Shown here piece by piece: positions 7,345 through 15,848 of a DNA stretch of 64,000 nt; position 1 is the stretch's first letter; each line of letters opens with the position of its first letter. A model generated the notes under the pieces. The model did no database searches, was not told the DNA's origin, and was given only the letters and a program-made list of their open reading frames with translations. Source of the DNA: Streptomyces sp. RB17. GTDB lineage: Bacteria; Actinomycetota; Actinomycetes; Streptomycetales; Streptomycetaceae. Location: positions 372,001 to 436,000 of the forward strand of contig NZ_WEGL01000004.1 in assembly GCF_009604455.1 (NCBI RefSeq), given 5' to 3'. The position numbers and the translations under genes are program-made.

Positions 7345-8700
7345 GTGAGCGGGGTAATGCGCGAACGGGACGACCCTGCGGTCATCGGGCGGCGGGTACA
7401 GGAATTGCGCACCCAACAAGGGCTGACGCAACGACAGTTGGCGGAGCCCGCCTACACACCCGCCTACATCTCCACCGTGGAGGCCGGCCGGGTGCGGGCG
7501 TCCGACGAGGCGCTGCGGCACATCGCCGGTCGGCTCGGCGTGGCCTTCGAGGAACTGGCCGTCGGGCAGCCCGCCCACCTCGCCACCGACCTCAGGCTGC
7601 GGCTCACCGAGGCCCAGCGGCTGCTCGCGGACGGCAGGGCCGAGGAGGCCGCCGGCCAGTACGCGGGGCTGCTGGCGGAGGCGGAGACCCATGGGCTGGG
7701 CTGCGAGCAGGCCACCGCGCTGCTCGGTCTCGGCGAGTGCGCCCTGGAGACCGGCGAGCTGGAGAGGGCCCGGGAGTTCTTCGAGCGCGCCGAGGCGCAG
7801 CTCGCGGACGAGTCGTTGCCGGTGCGTGTGCCTGCCCTCCGGGGGCGAGCCGTCGCCCACTATCTCGCCGGTGAACTGCGGTACGCGGTCTATCTTCTGG
7901 AGTCGACGCTCGACGAGCTCAACCGCGGCGGACTGCACGATCCCGACGCGCTGCTCCTGCTCTACGCCAGCGTCATCGGGCCGTACATGGACATGGGCGC
8001 GCACGCCCGTGCCGCCCAGGCCGCCGAGTTCGCCCTCGCGCTCGCGCCGCAGGCCGGCGATCCCGCGCTGATCGCCCGGATGCACCGCTCGGTGGCCCGC
8101 ACCCTGATCGCCGAGGGCCGGGTCGGCGAGGCCGACGCCTCGCTCGCCAAGGCGGCCGAGCTGTACCGCCGGCTGCGCTTGCGCACCGAGCTGGCCAACT
8201 GCCACTGGATGCGCGGTTACGTCTGCGTCCAGAACGGCGAACTGGAGCGAGCGGAAGCCGAGTTGCGCCAGGCGTACGCCATGCTCTCGGAGAGCCGGGC
8301 CGCCCTCTACCGCAGTCAGGCCGCTGTCGAACTGGCCGATGTCCTGCACCGCCGTGGCAAGTCGGAGGAGTCCGCCGTACTCCTGGAGGGCGTCCTCGGC
8401 GACTTCTCCTCCGAGCGCGGCGCGGTCCACGCGGCCGCGGCCCACCGCCTGCTCGGCATCATCGCCGAGGACGCCCGGGACACGGAGGCCGCCGAGGAGC
8501 ACTACGTCCGCGCGCTCAGCCTGCTGGAACGCGCGGGTGCCGCCGGCGACCTGGCCGACCTGTGCCGCCTCCTCGGCGACCTGTTCCGCCGCACGGGTCG
8601 TGTCGAGGCGGCGCTGGACGCCTACCGCACCGGTCTCGGTCACCGTACGGCGCCGGGTACGACGACGCTGGGTCCGGCACCGGCGCAGCCGCCGCTGTAG
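7345..8700 (+). CDS. XRE-family transcriptional regulator with TPR domain (RRNPP-like architecture)
   Basis: The start is GTG 7345 with GGAG six bases upstream; an ATG four codons later is possible. Residues 12-75 form a helix-turn-helix of XRE type (VIGRRVQELRTQQGLTQRQL ... YISTVEAGRVRASDEALRHI). The remaining 375 residues are consecutive tetratricopeptide helices, with Gly/Ala-rich pairs such as ALLGLGECALETGELERA and AHRLLGIIAEDARDTEAAEEHY. HTH plus TPR is the architecture of peptide-sensing regulators (PlcR, PrgX, NprR) and also of Streptomyces developmental regulators. A small secreted peptide gene is divergently encoded across a shared dyad. Peptide sensing here is inference. Confidence 0.9.
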   Translation: MSGVMRERDDPAVIGRRVQELRTQQGLTQRQLAEPAYTPAYISTVEAGRVRASDEALRHIAGRLGVAFEELAVGQPAHLATDLRLRLTEAQRLLADGRAEEAAGQYAGLLAEAETHGLGCEQATALLGLGECALETGELERAREFFERAEAQLADESLPVRVPALRGRAVAHYLAGELRYAVYLLESTLDELNRGGLHDPDALLLLYASVIGPYMDMGAHARAAQAAEFALALAPQAGDPALIARMHRSVARTLIAEGRVGEADASLAKAAELYRRLRLRTELANCHWMRGYVCVQNGELERAEAELRQAYAMLSESRAALYRSQAAVELADVLHRRGKSEESAVLLEGVLGDFSSERGAVHAAAAHRLLGIIAEDARDTEAAEEHYVRALSLLERAGAAGDLADLCRLLGDLFRRTGRVEAALDAYRTGLGHRTAPGTTTLGPAPAQPPL

Positions 8701-8711
8701 GACCCGGCGGG

Positions 8712-9494
8712 TCAGACCTGGGCCCGTCCCTGCTTGCGGATGTCCGCCAGGCGCAGGGCGCCGATCTGGACGGCGGCCTGGGTCGCGTCGTTCGGTACGT
8801 CGCCCAGGCCGCCGTTGGTGAGGGTGAACGCGTCCTGGCCGACCCGGACGGCGGCCACGTCCAGCGTGAGCACGGCGTGCCGGTCGTCGGAGTCGGTGGC
8901 GGCGATGCTGACCCGCAGGCCCTGGCGCGCGTCCCCGACCGCCGGCAACGGGGCCTCGGTGACCTGGACGTCCTCCGTGATGCCGGTCTGCGTGCCGGCC
9001 GTGAACCGCGCGCACCGCGCCGGCATCGTCTTCAGCCAGGCGAGCGCCGCGTTCACGTCGGCGGGGCGGCGGGCGGCGATCTGGTAGCGCAGCTGGGCGT
9101 CGGTGTCGGCGTCGTCCAGGCCGATGGCGACGCGGCCGGGGCCGCCGAGGAGTTCGTCGGTGTAGAGGGCGTCCAGCAGCCGCTGGCACTCGCCGGCCGA
9201 GGTGTTCGCCTTCAGCAACTGGTCCCGCCAGGTGGCCGCGCCGCGGGTCGCCGTCCAGGGGGCGCCGAGGTCGGACTGGGTCAGGAGTGCGGCCTGCGCC
9301 TGCTCGTCGGTGAGGGTGGAACCGTCGGCCCGCGTGGACGCCTTCGCCGACGGCGACGGCTTGTCGATCGTCGGGAGGGGCTGGGGCGCGGTCTCCGGCT
9401 GCTTCAGACCGAAGGCCGCGCAGCCGCCCATGGCGAGGAGTCCGGCGACGATCAGCCAGAACAGGAGGCTGCGGGGGCGTATCGCGTCGGTCAT
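8712..9494 (-). CDS. Probable lipoprotein or membrane-anchored secreted protein
   Basis: The ATG at 9494 has AGGAGG seven bases upstream; a longer frame to 9602 is Pro/His/Gln junk. The 260-residue product has a hydrophobic N-terminus SLLFWLIVAGLLAMGGC, with Cys25 as a possible lipidation site (box MGGC is not ideal, so it may be a simple anchor). The exported domain contains DEQAQAALLTQSDLGAPW, a pattern common in actinobacterial PknH-like or sensor lipoproteins. It converges with the XRE-TPR gene, 11 bp apart. Its function is unknown. Confidence 0.85.
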   Translation of the reverse strand: MTDAIRPRSLLFWLIVAGLLAMGGCAAFGLKQPETAPQPLPTIDKPSPSAKASTRADGSTLTDEQAQAALLTQSDLGAPWTATRGAATWRDQLLKANTSAGECQRLLDALYTDELLGGPGRVAIGLDDADTDAQLRYQIAARRPADVNAALAWLKTMPARCARFTAGTQTGITEDVQVTEAPLPAVGDARQGLRVSIAATDSDDRHAVLTLDVAAVRVGQDAFTLTNGGLGDVPNDATQAAVQIGALRLADIRKQGRAQV

Positions 9495-9643
9495 GGAGGT
9501 GCCTCCTGGGCTGCGGGCCGGCGGCGGGTGGCTTCTGGGCTCCTGCCGGTGGGGTGCCTGCGGATGTGGTGCCTGTGCCTGCTGATGCGTGCCTGATCTC
9601 ACGGCACCACCGCCCCGACCGGCCCACCAGCGCTCCGGGCCCG

Positions 9644-9709
9644 TCCGGGTGAGCGGCCCGGGGGATCCGGGTGGGCGGCCCGGCGGATCCCGGTGAGCTG
9701 CCCGCGGAA
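9644..9709. repeat. Three tandem 22-bp units upstream of the Thr leader
   Basis: Three contiguous 22-bp units start at 9644, 9666 and 9688. The first two differ at only two positions (core GGGTG-GCGGCCCGG) and the third is more divergent. They end about 40 bp before the leader peptide start, so they may overlap the promoter region of the thrS transcript. Confidence 0.55.
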
Positions 9710-9750
9710 AATGCGTCGAGCCGGTGCTTCGGCGCTGCTACGGTTGCCGT

Positions 9751-9813
9751 ATGCAGCGCGCCCAGCAGTGCCCGAAGAGCACGACGACGCCGGAGACCGT
9801 CCCGGCGCGCTGA
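9751..9813 (+). CDS. Threonine-rich leader peptide (attenuation)
   Basis: A 20-residue frame, MQRAQQCPKSTTTPETVPAR, ends at a TGA at 9811. It contains three consecutive ACG threonine codons and a fourth Thr two residues on. It sits 15 bp ahead of a strong hairpin (9829-9858) and 87 bp ahead of a threonyl-tRNA synthetase gene. A TACGGT -10-like box at 9739 would place transcription start near the ATG, consistent with a leaderless leader. This matches ribosome-mediated attenuation: stalling at Thr codons when charged tRNA-Thr is low would favour an antiterminator. I have not folded the alternative structure. Confidence 0.7.
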   Translation: MQRAQQCPKSTTTPETVPAR

Positions 9814-9828
9814 CACCTGACCAGCATC

Positions 9829-9858
9829 GAAGCCCCGGGGCGAACGCCCCGGGGCTTC
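9829..9858 (+). terminator. Attenuator hairpin before thrS
   Basis: Perfect 13-bp arms GAAGCCCCGGGGC and GCCCCGGGGCTTC are separated by a GAAC loop. It lies between the Thr leader peptide stop (9813) and the thrS start (9901). There is no U-tract, but the GC-rich stem is typical of Streptomyces terminators. Confidence 0.75.
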
Positions 9859-9900
9859 TGCGTGCCGTGGGCGTTCGCTCCCTCAGTGAGGAGACCCCCC

Positions 9901-11133
9901 ATGAACGCGAACGCCCCACTCCCCGACCACCGCCGCCTCGGCCGCGAGCTCGGTCTGTTCGACACCGACCCGCTGATCGGCGCGGGCCTGCCGTACTGGC
10001 TGCCGGACGGCGCGGTCGTGCGGCACACCCTGGAGGAGTACATCCGCGAGGCCGAACGCCGGGCCGGGTACCGGCACGTGTACTCGCCCGCGCTCGGCAA
10101 ACGGGAGCTGTACGAGATCTCCGGGCACTGGGACCACTACAGCGACGACATGTACCCGCCGATGAAACTCGGTGCGGAGGAGGTCGTCCTGCGGCCCAGC
10201 CTGTGCCCCCACCACGCCCTGATCTACCGCTCCCGCTCCCACGGCTACCGGGAACTGCCCCTCCGCATCGCCGAGTTGGGCGGCATGCACCGCGCCGAGC
10301 TGTCGGGCGTCCTCGGCGGGCTGACCCGGGTGCGCGCCATCCAGCTCAACGACGCGCACATCTTCTGCACCCTGGACCAGGCGGTGGACGAGGCCCGCGC
10401 CGCGCTGGAGCTGATCGCCCGCGCCTACGCCGACCTGGGCATCGAGGCCGTACGGCACCGGCTGTCGCTGCCCGGGGAGGGCGGGAAGTACGTCGCCGAC
10501 CCGGAGCTGTGGCGCCGGGCCACCGAGCTGCTGCGGGAGGTGCTGGACGCGTCCGGCGTGGAGTACGAGGAGGCGGAGGGCGAGGCCGCCTTCTACGGCC
10601 CGAAGATCGACGTGCAGATCGCCGACCCGGCCGGCCGCGAGTCCACCCTGTCCACCGTGCAGATCGACTTCCACCAGCCGGCCCGCTTCGACCTGCACTA
10701 CATCGGCGCGGACGGCGCCAGGCACCGGCCGGTCATGGTGCACCGCAGCATCATCGGCAGCGTCGAGCGGGCCGTCGCCCACCTGATCGAGGCGCACGCC
10801 GGCGCCTTCCCGGCCTGGCTGGCGCCGGTGCAGCTGGTGGTGCTGCCGGTCGCCGAGGAGCAGGTGGAGCAGGCGGCGGCGGTCGTGCGCGCGGCGGTGG
10901 AGCTGGGCCTGCGGGCCGAGCTCGCGGGCCCCGAGCAGGGCAGCCTCGGCGCCCGCATCCGCGCCGCGCGGCTGGTGCCGTACCAGGCGGTGACCGGCGC
11001 GCGGGAGGCCGCGGCGGGCCAGGCCGCCGTACGGCTGCGGGACGGGCGTAGGCCCGGTGAGCTGCCGGTGCCCGAGCTGCTGCGGCGGATCGCCGCACGG
11101 GTGGCCGCACGCGGCACCGCCCTGTGGGAGTGA
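9901..11133 (+). CDS. thrS: Short-form threonyl-tRNA synthetase (no editing domain)
   Basis: The ATG at 9901 follows GAGGAGA. The 410-residue protein contains only the class II catalytic core and anticodon-binding domain. It lacks the roughly 230-residue TGS and editing modules of standard bacterial ThrRS (about 640-660 residues). Core motifs are intact: the zinc-ligand Cys in RPSLCPHHALIY, motif 2 HRAELSGVLGGLTRVR, the zinc-ligand His in NDAHIFC, and motif 3 MVHRSIIGSVERAVAHL. It charges tRNA-Thr in the cytosol. A second, full-length thrS presumably exists elsewhere. Short duplicates are sometimes resistant forms or stress-induced copies. A Thr leader and attenuator precede it, implying induction by threonine-charging stress. 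Confidence 0.93.
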   Translation: MNANAPLPDHRRLGRELGLFDTDPLIGAGLPYWLPDGAVVRHTLEEYIREAERRAGYRHVYSPALGKRELYEISGHWDHYSDDMYPPMKLGAEEVVLRPSLCPHHALIYRSRSHGYRELPLRIAELGGMHRAELSGVLGGLTRVRAIQLNDAHIFCTLDQAVDEARAALELIARAYADLGIEAVRHRLSLPGEGGKYVADPELWRRATELLREVLDASGVEYEEAEGEAAFYGPKIDVQIADPAGRESTLSTVQIDFHQPARFDLHYIGADGARHRPVMVHRSIIGSVERAVAHLIEAHAGAFPAWLAPVQLVVLPVAEEQVEQAAAVVRAAVELGLRAELAGPEQGSLGARIRAARLVPYQAVTGAREAAAGQAAVRLRDGRRPGELPVPELLRRIAARVAARGTALWE

Positions 11134-11183
11134 CCGTACGGATCCGCACTGATCTAAGGTCGGCTCGACGGAAGGAGTCAGCC

Positions 11184-12152
11184 GTGACCGGTCAGCCCAT
11201 CCCCGTGATCATCGACTGCGACACCGGTGTCGACGACGCCCTCGCCCTGCTGCTCGCCGTGCGCCACCCGGGCCTCGATCTGCGGGCGGTGACCTGCGTG
11301 GCCGGGAACACGGACGTCGACGGCGTGGTCCGCAACACCCTGACCGTGCTGGAGCGGGCGGGCGCCCCGGACATCCCGGTGGGCCGGGGCGCCGAACGCC
11401 CGCTGATCGAACCGGCCCGCTCGGCGCAGCACGTGCACGGCTCCGACGGCATGGGCGACCTGGGCCTGCCCGCACCGCGACGCACCGCGTCCGAGCTGGA
11501 CGCCGTGACGCTCCTGCACCGGGAGATCCTGGCCTCCCCGCGCCCGGTCACCCTGATCCCCACCGCGCCCCTGACGAACATCGCCCTGCTCCTGCGCACC
11601 CATCCGGAGGTGACCCGCAACATCGAGCGGATCGTCTTCATGGGCGGCGCGGTGAGCGTCGGCAACGCCACGCCGGTCGCCGAGTTCAACGTGTGGCACG
11701 ATCCGGAGGCGGCGGCGATCCTGCTGACGGCCGGGGTGCCGATCACGATGTACGGGCTCGACGTCTTCATGCAGGTGGTCGTGCCCGCCCCGGAGGTCCA
11801 CCGATTGCGCACGAGCAGCGACCCCGGGACCCGCCTGGCCGGCGAACTGCTCGCCCACCGGCCGGCCGCACAGGGCGAGGCCCCCGAGGCGGAGGAGGCG
11901 GGCGGCCTCGGTGACGCGGGCGCGGTCTGTGCGGTCGCCGACCCGCAGGGCATCACCACCCGTCTGCTGCCGGTCGAGGTCGCCCTGGCACCCGGCCCGG
12001 GCCGGGGCCAGACGATCGTCGACCGCCGCCCCCGCCCCGGCGAGTCCGAGATCCACCAGGGCAGACGCGAACAGCCCCTGGTGGACGTCGCGTTGGAGGT
12101 CGACGCGGGCCGCTACGTGAAGCTGTACCTGGAGACGGTGGAGCGGCCCTGA
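11184..12152 (+). CDS. Inosine-uridine type nucleoside hydrolase
   Basis: GTG 11184 follows GAAGGAG. The 322-residue protein carries the calcium-binding signature IDCDTGVDDALAL (residues 10-22), TLIPTAPLTNIALLLR, and the substrate-binding EFNVWHDPEAA. This is the IUNH/RihA fold that hydrolyses N-glycosidic bonds of ribonucleosides for base salvage. Specificity is not readable. The gene is 50 bp downstream of thrS on the same strand and may be read through from it. A region around residue 235 (AQGEAPEAEEAGGLGDAG) is where most relatives have a conserved His (DAxA loop), so activity is probable but unproven. Confidence 0.93.
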   Translation: MTGQPIPVIIDCDTGVDDALALLLAVRHPGLDLRAVTCVAGNTDVDGVVRNTLTVLERAGAPDIPVGRGAERPLIEPARSAQHVHGSDGMGDLGLPAPRRTASELDAVTLLHREILASPRPVTLIPTAPLTNIALLLRTHPEVTRNIERIVFMGGAVSVGNATPVAEFNVWHDPEAAAILLTAGVPITMYGLDVFMQVVVPAPEVHRLRTSSDPGTRLAGELLAHRPAAQGEAPEAEEAGGLGDAGAVCAVADPQGITTRLLPVEVALAPGPGRGQTIVDRRPRPGESEIHQGRREQPLVDVALEVDAGRYVKLYLETVERP

Positions 12153-12256
12153 GCCGCGCTGCGCCACAGCGGAGCGGCACGCCCCCTCAAGGTTCCTTTT
12201 CCGGGCAATGTGGACAGATTCCCTGTATCGTCGTCCACCCCCCGAAGGGATCACGT

Positions 12257-13915
12257 ATGGCAGACCGCTCCCCGGACCTCTCCTCCAAGAACCCCGACTG
12301 GTGGCGCCAGGCCGTCATCTACCAGGTCTATCCCCGCAGCTTCGCCGATGCCGACGGCGACGGGCTCGGGGATCTGCGCGGGATCACCCAGCGTCTGGAC
12401 CACCTCGCCGGCCTCGGTGTCGACGCCCTGTGGCTGAGCCCCTTCTACCCCTCGGAACTGGCCGACGGCGGCTACGACGTCGCCGACCACCGGGACGTCG
12501 ACCCCCGCCTCGGCACCCTGGACGACTTCGACGCGCTGGTCGGCGAGGCCCACCGGCTCGGCCTGAAGGTCGTCGTCGACATCGTCCCGAACCACACCTC
12601 GCACCGGCACCCCTGGTTCCGGGAGGCGCTGCGGGCCGCGCCCGGCTCCCCGGCCCGCGAGCGGTACGTCTTCCGCCCCGGCCGGGGCGCACACGGCGAA
12701 CTCCCTCCCACCGACTGGCAGTCCGTCTTCGGCGGCAGCGCCTGGAAGCGGACCCCGGACGGCGAGTGGTACCTGCACCTCTTCGCCCCCGAACAGCCCG
12801 ACCTCAACTGGGACGACGAGGGCGTCCGCGCCGACTTCCGCACCACCCTGCGCTTCTGGTCCGACCGGGGCGTCGACGGCTTCCGCGTCGACGTCGCCCA
12901 CGGCCTCGCCAAGGACCTCGCCGAGCCGCTGCGGGACATCGGGAACATCGGCGCCACCGGCGAGACGGCCCTGCCGCTCGTCACACCGGGCAGCCACCCG
13001 TACTGGGACCGCGACGAGGTGCACGAGATCTACCGGGACTGGCGCAAGGTCTTCGACGCCTACCGTCCCCCGCGCACCGCCGTCGCCGAGGCCTGGGTCC
13101 CGGGCCCCCGCCGTGCCCTGTACGCCCGCCCCGACGAACTCGGCCAGGCCTTCAACTTCGAGTACCTGGAGGCCCGTTGGGACGCCGGTGACCTCCGCCG
13201 GGTCATCACCGACGAGCTGGCCACCGCCCGGGCCGCCGGCACCACCGCCACCTGGGTGCTGTCCAACCACGACGTCGTACGCCACGCCTCCCGCCTCATG
13301 CTCCCGCCCGGCACCGATCCGGCCGCCTGGCTGCTGTCCGGCGGCAGCGCACCCGCGATCGACACCGGGGCCGGGCTGCGCCGGGCCCGCGCGGCGACCC
13401 TGCTCATGCTGGCGCTGCCCGGCTCGTCGTACCTCTACCAGGGCGAGGAGCTCGGCCTGCCCGAGGTCGCCGACCTGCCCACCGACGTGCTCCAGGACCC
13501 GATCTGGGAGCAGACCGGCCATGTCCGCAAGGGCCGCGACGGCTGCCGGGTGCCGCTGCCGTGGACGACGACCGGGCCGTCGTACGGCTTCGGGCCGGGC
13601 GCCGCCTGGCTGCCGCAGCCGTCCTCCTTCGCGGCGTACGCCGTGGAGGCGCAGACGGAGGTGGAGGGCTCGATCCTGGAGCTGTATCGCACGGCCCTGC
13701 GGCTGCGCCGCAAACTGCTGGAGGGCGAGACGCTGACGTGGACGCCGGACGCCCCCGCCGGCGTGCTGGACTTCACCCGCTCCGAGGGCTGGCGCTGCGT
13801 GACCAACCTCGCCGACGGGCCGGTACCGCTGCCGCCGGGGGACGTGTTGCTGGCCAGCGCGGCCCTGCCCGGCACGCGGACGCTGCCACCGGACACGACC
13901 GTCTGGCTGGCCTAA
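12257..13915 (+). CDS. GH13 alpha-glucosidase
   Basis: The 552-residue protein matches oligo-1,6-/alpha-1,4-glucosidases of GH13. It has WWRQAVIYQVYPRSFADADGDGLGDL at the start (pieces of the (beta/alpha)8 barrel) and VDIVPNHTS. The catalytic residues fall in GFRVDVAHG (nucleophile Asp212), AEAW (acid/base Glu278) and SNHDVVR (Asp339). It hydrolyses malto- or isomalto-oligosaccharides in the cytosol. There is no sugar transporter next to it. It overlaps the convergent DUF4142 gene by 4 nt, so there is no room for a dedicated terminator. Confidence 0.95.
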   Translation: MADRSPDLSSKNPDWWRQAVIYQVYPRSFADADGDGLGDLRGITQRLDHLAGLGVDALWLSPFYPSELADGGYDVADHRDVDPRLGTLDDFDALVGEAHRLGLKVVVDIVPNHTSHRHPWFREALRAAPGSPARERYVFRPGRGAHGELPPTDWQSVFGGSAWKRTPDGEWYLHLFAPEQPDLNWDDEGVRADFRTTLRFWSDRGVDGFRVDVAHGLAKDLAEPLRDIGNIGATGETALPLVTPGSHPYWDRDEVHEIYRDWRKVFDAYRPPRTAVAEAWVPGPRRALYARPDELGQAFNFEYLEARWDAGDLRRVITDELATARAAGTTATWVLSNHDVVRHASRLMLPPGTDPAAWLLSGGSAPAIDTGAGLRRARAATLLMLALPGSSYLYQGEELGLPEVADLPTDVLQDPIWEQTGHVRKGRDGCRVPLPWTTTGPSYGFGPGAAWLPQPSSFAAYAVEAQTEVEGSILELYRTALRLRRKLLEGETLTWTPDAPAGVLDFTRSEGWRCVTNLADGPVPLPPGDVLLASAALPGTRTLPPDTTVWLA

Positions 13916-14688
13916 CCCACCGTCGGACTCGGGCTCGGCCCCGCCGAGGGGTTGCCGCCGGTCAGCCCGCTGAGGTCGACGGGGGTCGACGTGGCGTTCG
14001 GGGGCGGGGTGAGCACCACCTCCGGCTGGCCGGCGGCCGGGGGCGGCGGGGTCAGGTCGGAGTTGGGCAGCTTGGGCGGGGTGGTCTGCTGGAAGATGGT
14101 CTGGTCGAAGTCGACAAGACCGGTCTTCTCCATCACCGTCATATGGTCCAGCACCGTGTCGTTGGCCTGGTCGGCGAGAGCGCGCACCAGCGAGTTCTTG
14201 GTGGTGGACCGGATCTTCGAGATCGTGTTGAAGATCGAACCGTGTGTCATCCGCAGGATGTTGGCGAAGTCGCTGTCGAACTTCTTCCCGCTGTCCGCCT
14301 TCAACTGGCTGACGAAGCCCTGCTGCTGGGGGCTGGGCAGGTCGGGCAGCGTGATGTTCAGCATCGGCGCGATCTTGCGGCAGGTGGTGTCCAGCGCCGC
14401 GTGCCCGTCGACCAGGTGCTTGCTGGCCGTGATGACGCCCGGTGTGGTGCCCTTCTGCAGCCCCATCTGCCCCACCGGGTACTCCCACAGACCGGCGGCC
14501 CGCACCTTCACCACGAAGTCCCGGTCCTGCTCGGTGAGCGGCCCCCACTGGGTGTTGGAGATGACGCGGTCCTGCGCGGTGGACACCTTGCCCAGGCCGA
14601 GCATGCTCGGGTAGGCGAGTGCCACGAGGGTCATGGCCATCGCACCGCCCACGAAGAGCGTTCCCGTCGCGTTCCGCGAAAAGCGCAC
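13912..14688 (-). CDS. Membrane-anchored DUF4142 protein
   Basis: GTG 14688 is preferred, with AGGAGG five bases upstream. The 258-residue product starts with an anchor (GTLFVGGAMAMTLVALAY) and then a ferritin-like four-helix DUF4142 region (about 40-190: LTEQDRDFVVKVRAAGLWE, NILRMTHGSI, DHMTVMEKTG). It ends in a Pro/Ser-rich tail. DUF4142 proteins are exported and of unknown biochemical role; some are linked to oxidative or envelope stress. The gene is divergent from the oxygenase-like gene at 14853. Confidence 0.88.
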   Translation of the reverse strand: MRFSRNATGTLFVGGAMAMTLVALAYPSMLGLGKVSTAQDRVISNTQWGPLTEQDRDFVVKVRAAGLWEYPVGQMGLQKGTTPGVITASKHLVDGHAALDTTCRKIAPMLNITLPDLPSPQQQGFVSQLKADSGKKFDSDFANILRMTHGSIFNTISKIRSTTKNSLVRALADQANDTVLDHMTVMEKTGLVDFDQTIFQQTTPPKLPNSDLTPPPPAAGQPEVVLTPPPNATSTPVDLSGLTGGNPSAGPSPSPTVG

Positions 14689-14852
14689 CGTGCCTCCTGC
14701 CCGGTCGTGGATCCCGCCCGCGGCGTCGGCGCAGGGCGGTTCGGACGCACAGCAGTACGGATGCGGGGGCCGTTCGTATCGGTGCGGCAGGTAAAGAAGA
14801 GTTGACCATTCCTCGGCAGCGGCGGGACGAGACGTTGGCATAGATTCGCCGC

Positions 14853-15563
14853 ATGCCCCCACAGCCACCAGCGTCCCGCATGCCGGCCGGCCGCGCCCCG
14901 GCTCCCGCCTCCCTTCCCGTCCTGCCCTACCGCAAGCCCACCAAGGGCCGCGACTACTGGGTCTTCGACGACGTCCTGCCCGAGGCGGACGCGGTGCGGG
15001 AGCGCTGCCTGGCCAAGGACGACTGGGTCAAGGGCTACCCGTACACCTCCGAGACCTGGCCCGGCCTGCGCGCCATGCCCGGCCTCGAGCCCGGTGAACT
15101 CGCCCGCGTCGAGAGCCTGGTGAAGCAGGCCACCGGGGCGAAGGAGCTGTGGGTGCAGCAGGCGCCCGGCGGCGGCACCCTCAACCACAACTGCGTCCAG
15201 GTGGTCGGCGAGGGCGAGAGCGAGCCCCGCCCGCACACGGACTCGCGGGCGCTGTGCCGGTACGCGGCCGTGCTGTATCTGAATCCCGGTGTCCCCAAGA
15301 ACTGCGGCACCGCCTTCTACCGCCAGTCACTGCCCGGCGGCCGGCTCGGCGGCAACATCGTCCAGGCCCCGCACAACAACCTCGTCGAGGCCCTCGGCAC
15401 GAGGTTCGTCCCGGCGAACCACTTCGAGGAAGACGTCCGGGTCCCCCACAAGTACAACCGTCTTCTCCTCTACAACGCCAACCTGGTGCACAGCGCGACG
15501 GGTTACTGCGGCACCACGCTGGAGGACAAGCGCATGACGGCGGTCTTCTTCTGGATGGCGTGA
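14853..15563 (+). CDS. DUF6445-type protein, 2-oxoglutarate/iron oxygenase-like
   Basis: The 236-residue protein shows a double-stranded beta-helix pattern with a likely iron facial triad: His128 and Asp130 in RPHTDSRALCRYAAVLYLN, and His213 in NLVHSATGYCG. The nearby FHW-type ends and KRMTAVFFWMA tail are as in prolyl-hydroxylase-like proteins. The family (I believe DUF6445) is widespread in Streptomyces with unknown substrate. Oxygenase activity is inference from the His-x-Asp...His layout. Confidence 0.88.
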   Translation: MPPQPPASRMPAGRAPAPASLPVLPYRKPTKGRDYWVFDDVLPEADAVRERCLAKDDWVKGYPYTSETWPGLRAMPGLEPGELARVESLVKQATGAKELWVQQAPGGGTLNHNCVQVVGEGESEPRPHTDSRALCRYAAVLYLNPGVPKNCGTAFYRQSLPGGRLGGNIVQAPHNNLVEALGTRFVPANHFEEDVRVPHKYNRLLLYNANLVHSATGYCGTTLEDKRMTAVFFWMA

Positions 15564-15635
15564 CGCGCCCTACGGCCGTGCCGGACTGCGGGAGACCGCT
15601 GGACCGCGGAGTCGAGGGGCGGGAACATCGCCTGT

Positions 15636-15848
15636 ATGGCCACTCTGATGGTGCTGCCGGTCCTGGTGCTGGTGATGTTCGTCTTCGGCGTGCTCGGCGA
15701 CCGGCGCACACGACGGCGTGGCGATGCGAACGTTCCGGACGGTGGCGCCGGTCCCCGTCACAGGAGCAGTGACAGCGTCGCCATCGCCAGGCAGCCCGCG
15801 CACACCGCGAGGGTGACGGCGAGGCAGCGGCTGCGCAGTTCGCGGTAG
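15636..15848 (+). CDS. Possible small membrane protein
   Basis: A 70-residue frame starts MATLMVLPVLVLVMFVFGVLG, a convincing membrane helix, followed by RRTRRRG. Its last 91 bp run antisense to the end of the gene at 15758-16102, and the ribosome site is weak. Only the N-terminal 35 residues look protein-like. It may be real or a chance frame. Confidence 0.3.
   Translation: MATLMVLPVLVLVMFVFGVLGDRRTRRRGDANVPDGGAGPRHRSSDSVAIARQPAHTARVTARQRLRSSR

Noticed and set aside
12153..12256. MalR/LacI-type operator before the alpha-glucosidase
   Set aside because: No convincing inverted repeat with the usual spacing was found in the 104-bp gap.
15503..15709. Minus-strand 68-residue frame in the gap after the oxygenase-like gene
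   Set aside because: Composition is non-protein-like and it lacks a ribosome site; a plus-strand membrane helix frame in the same gap is a better, still weak, candidate.
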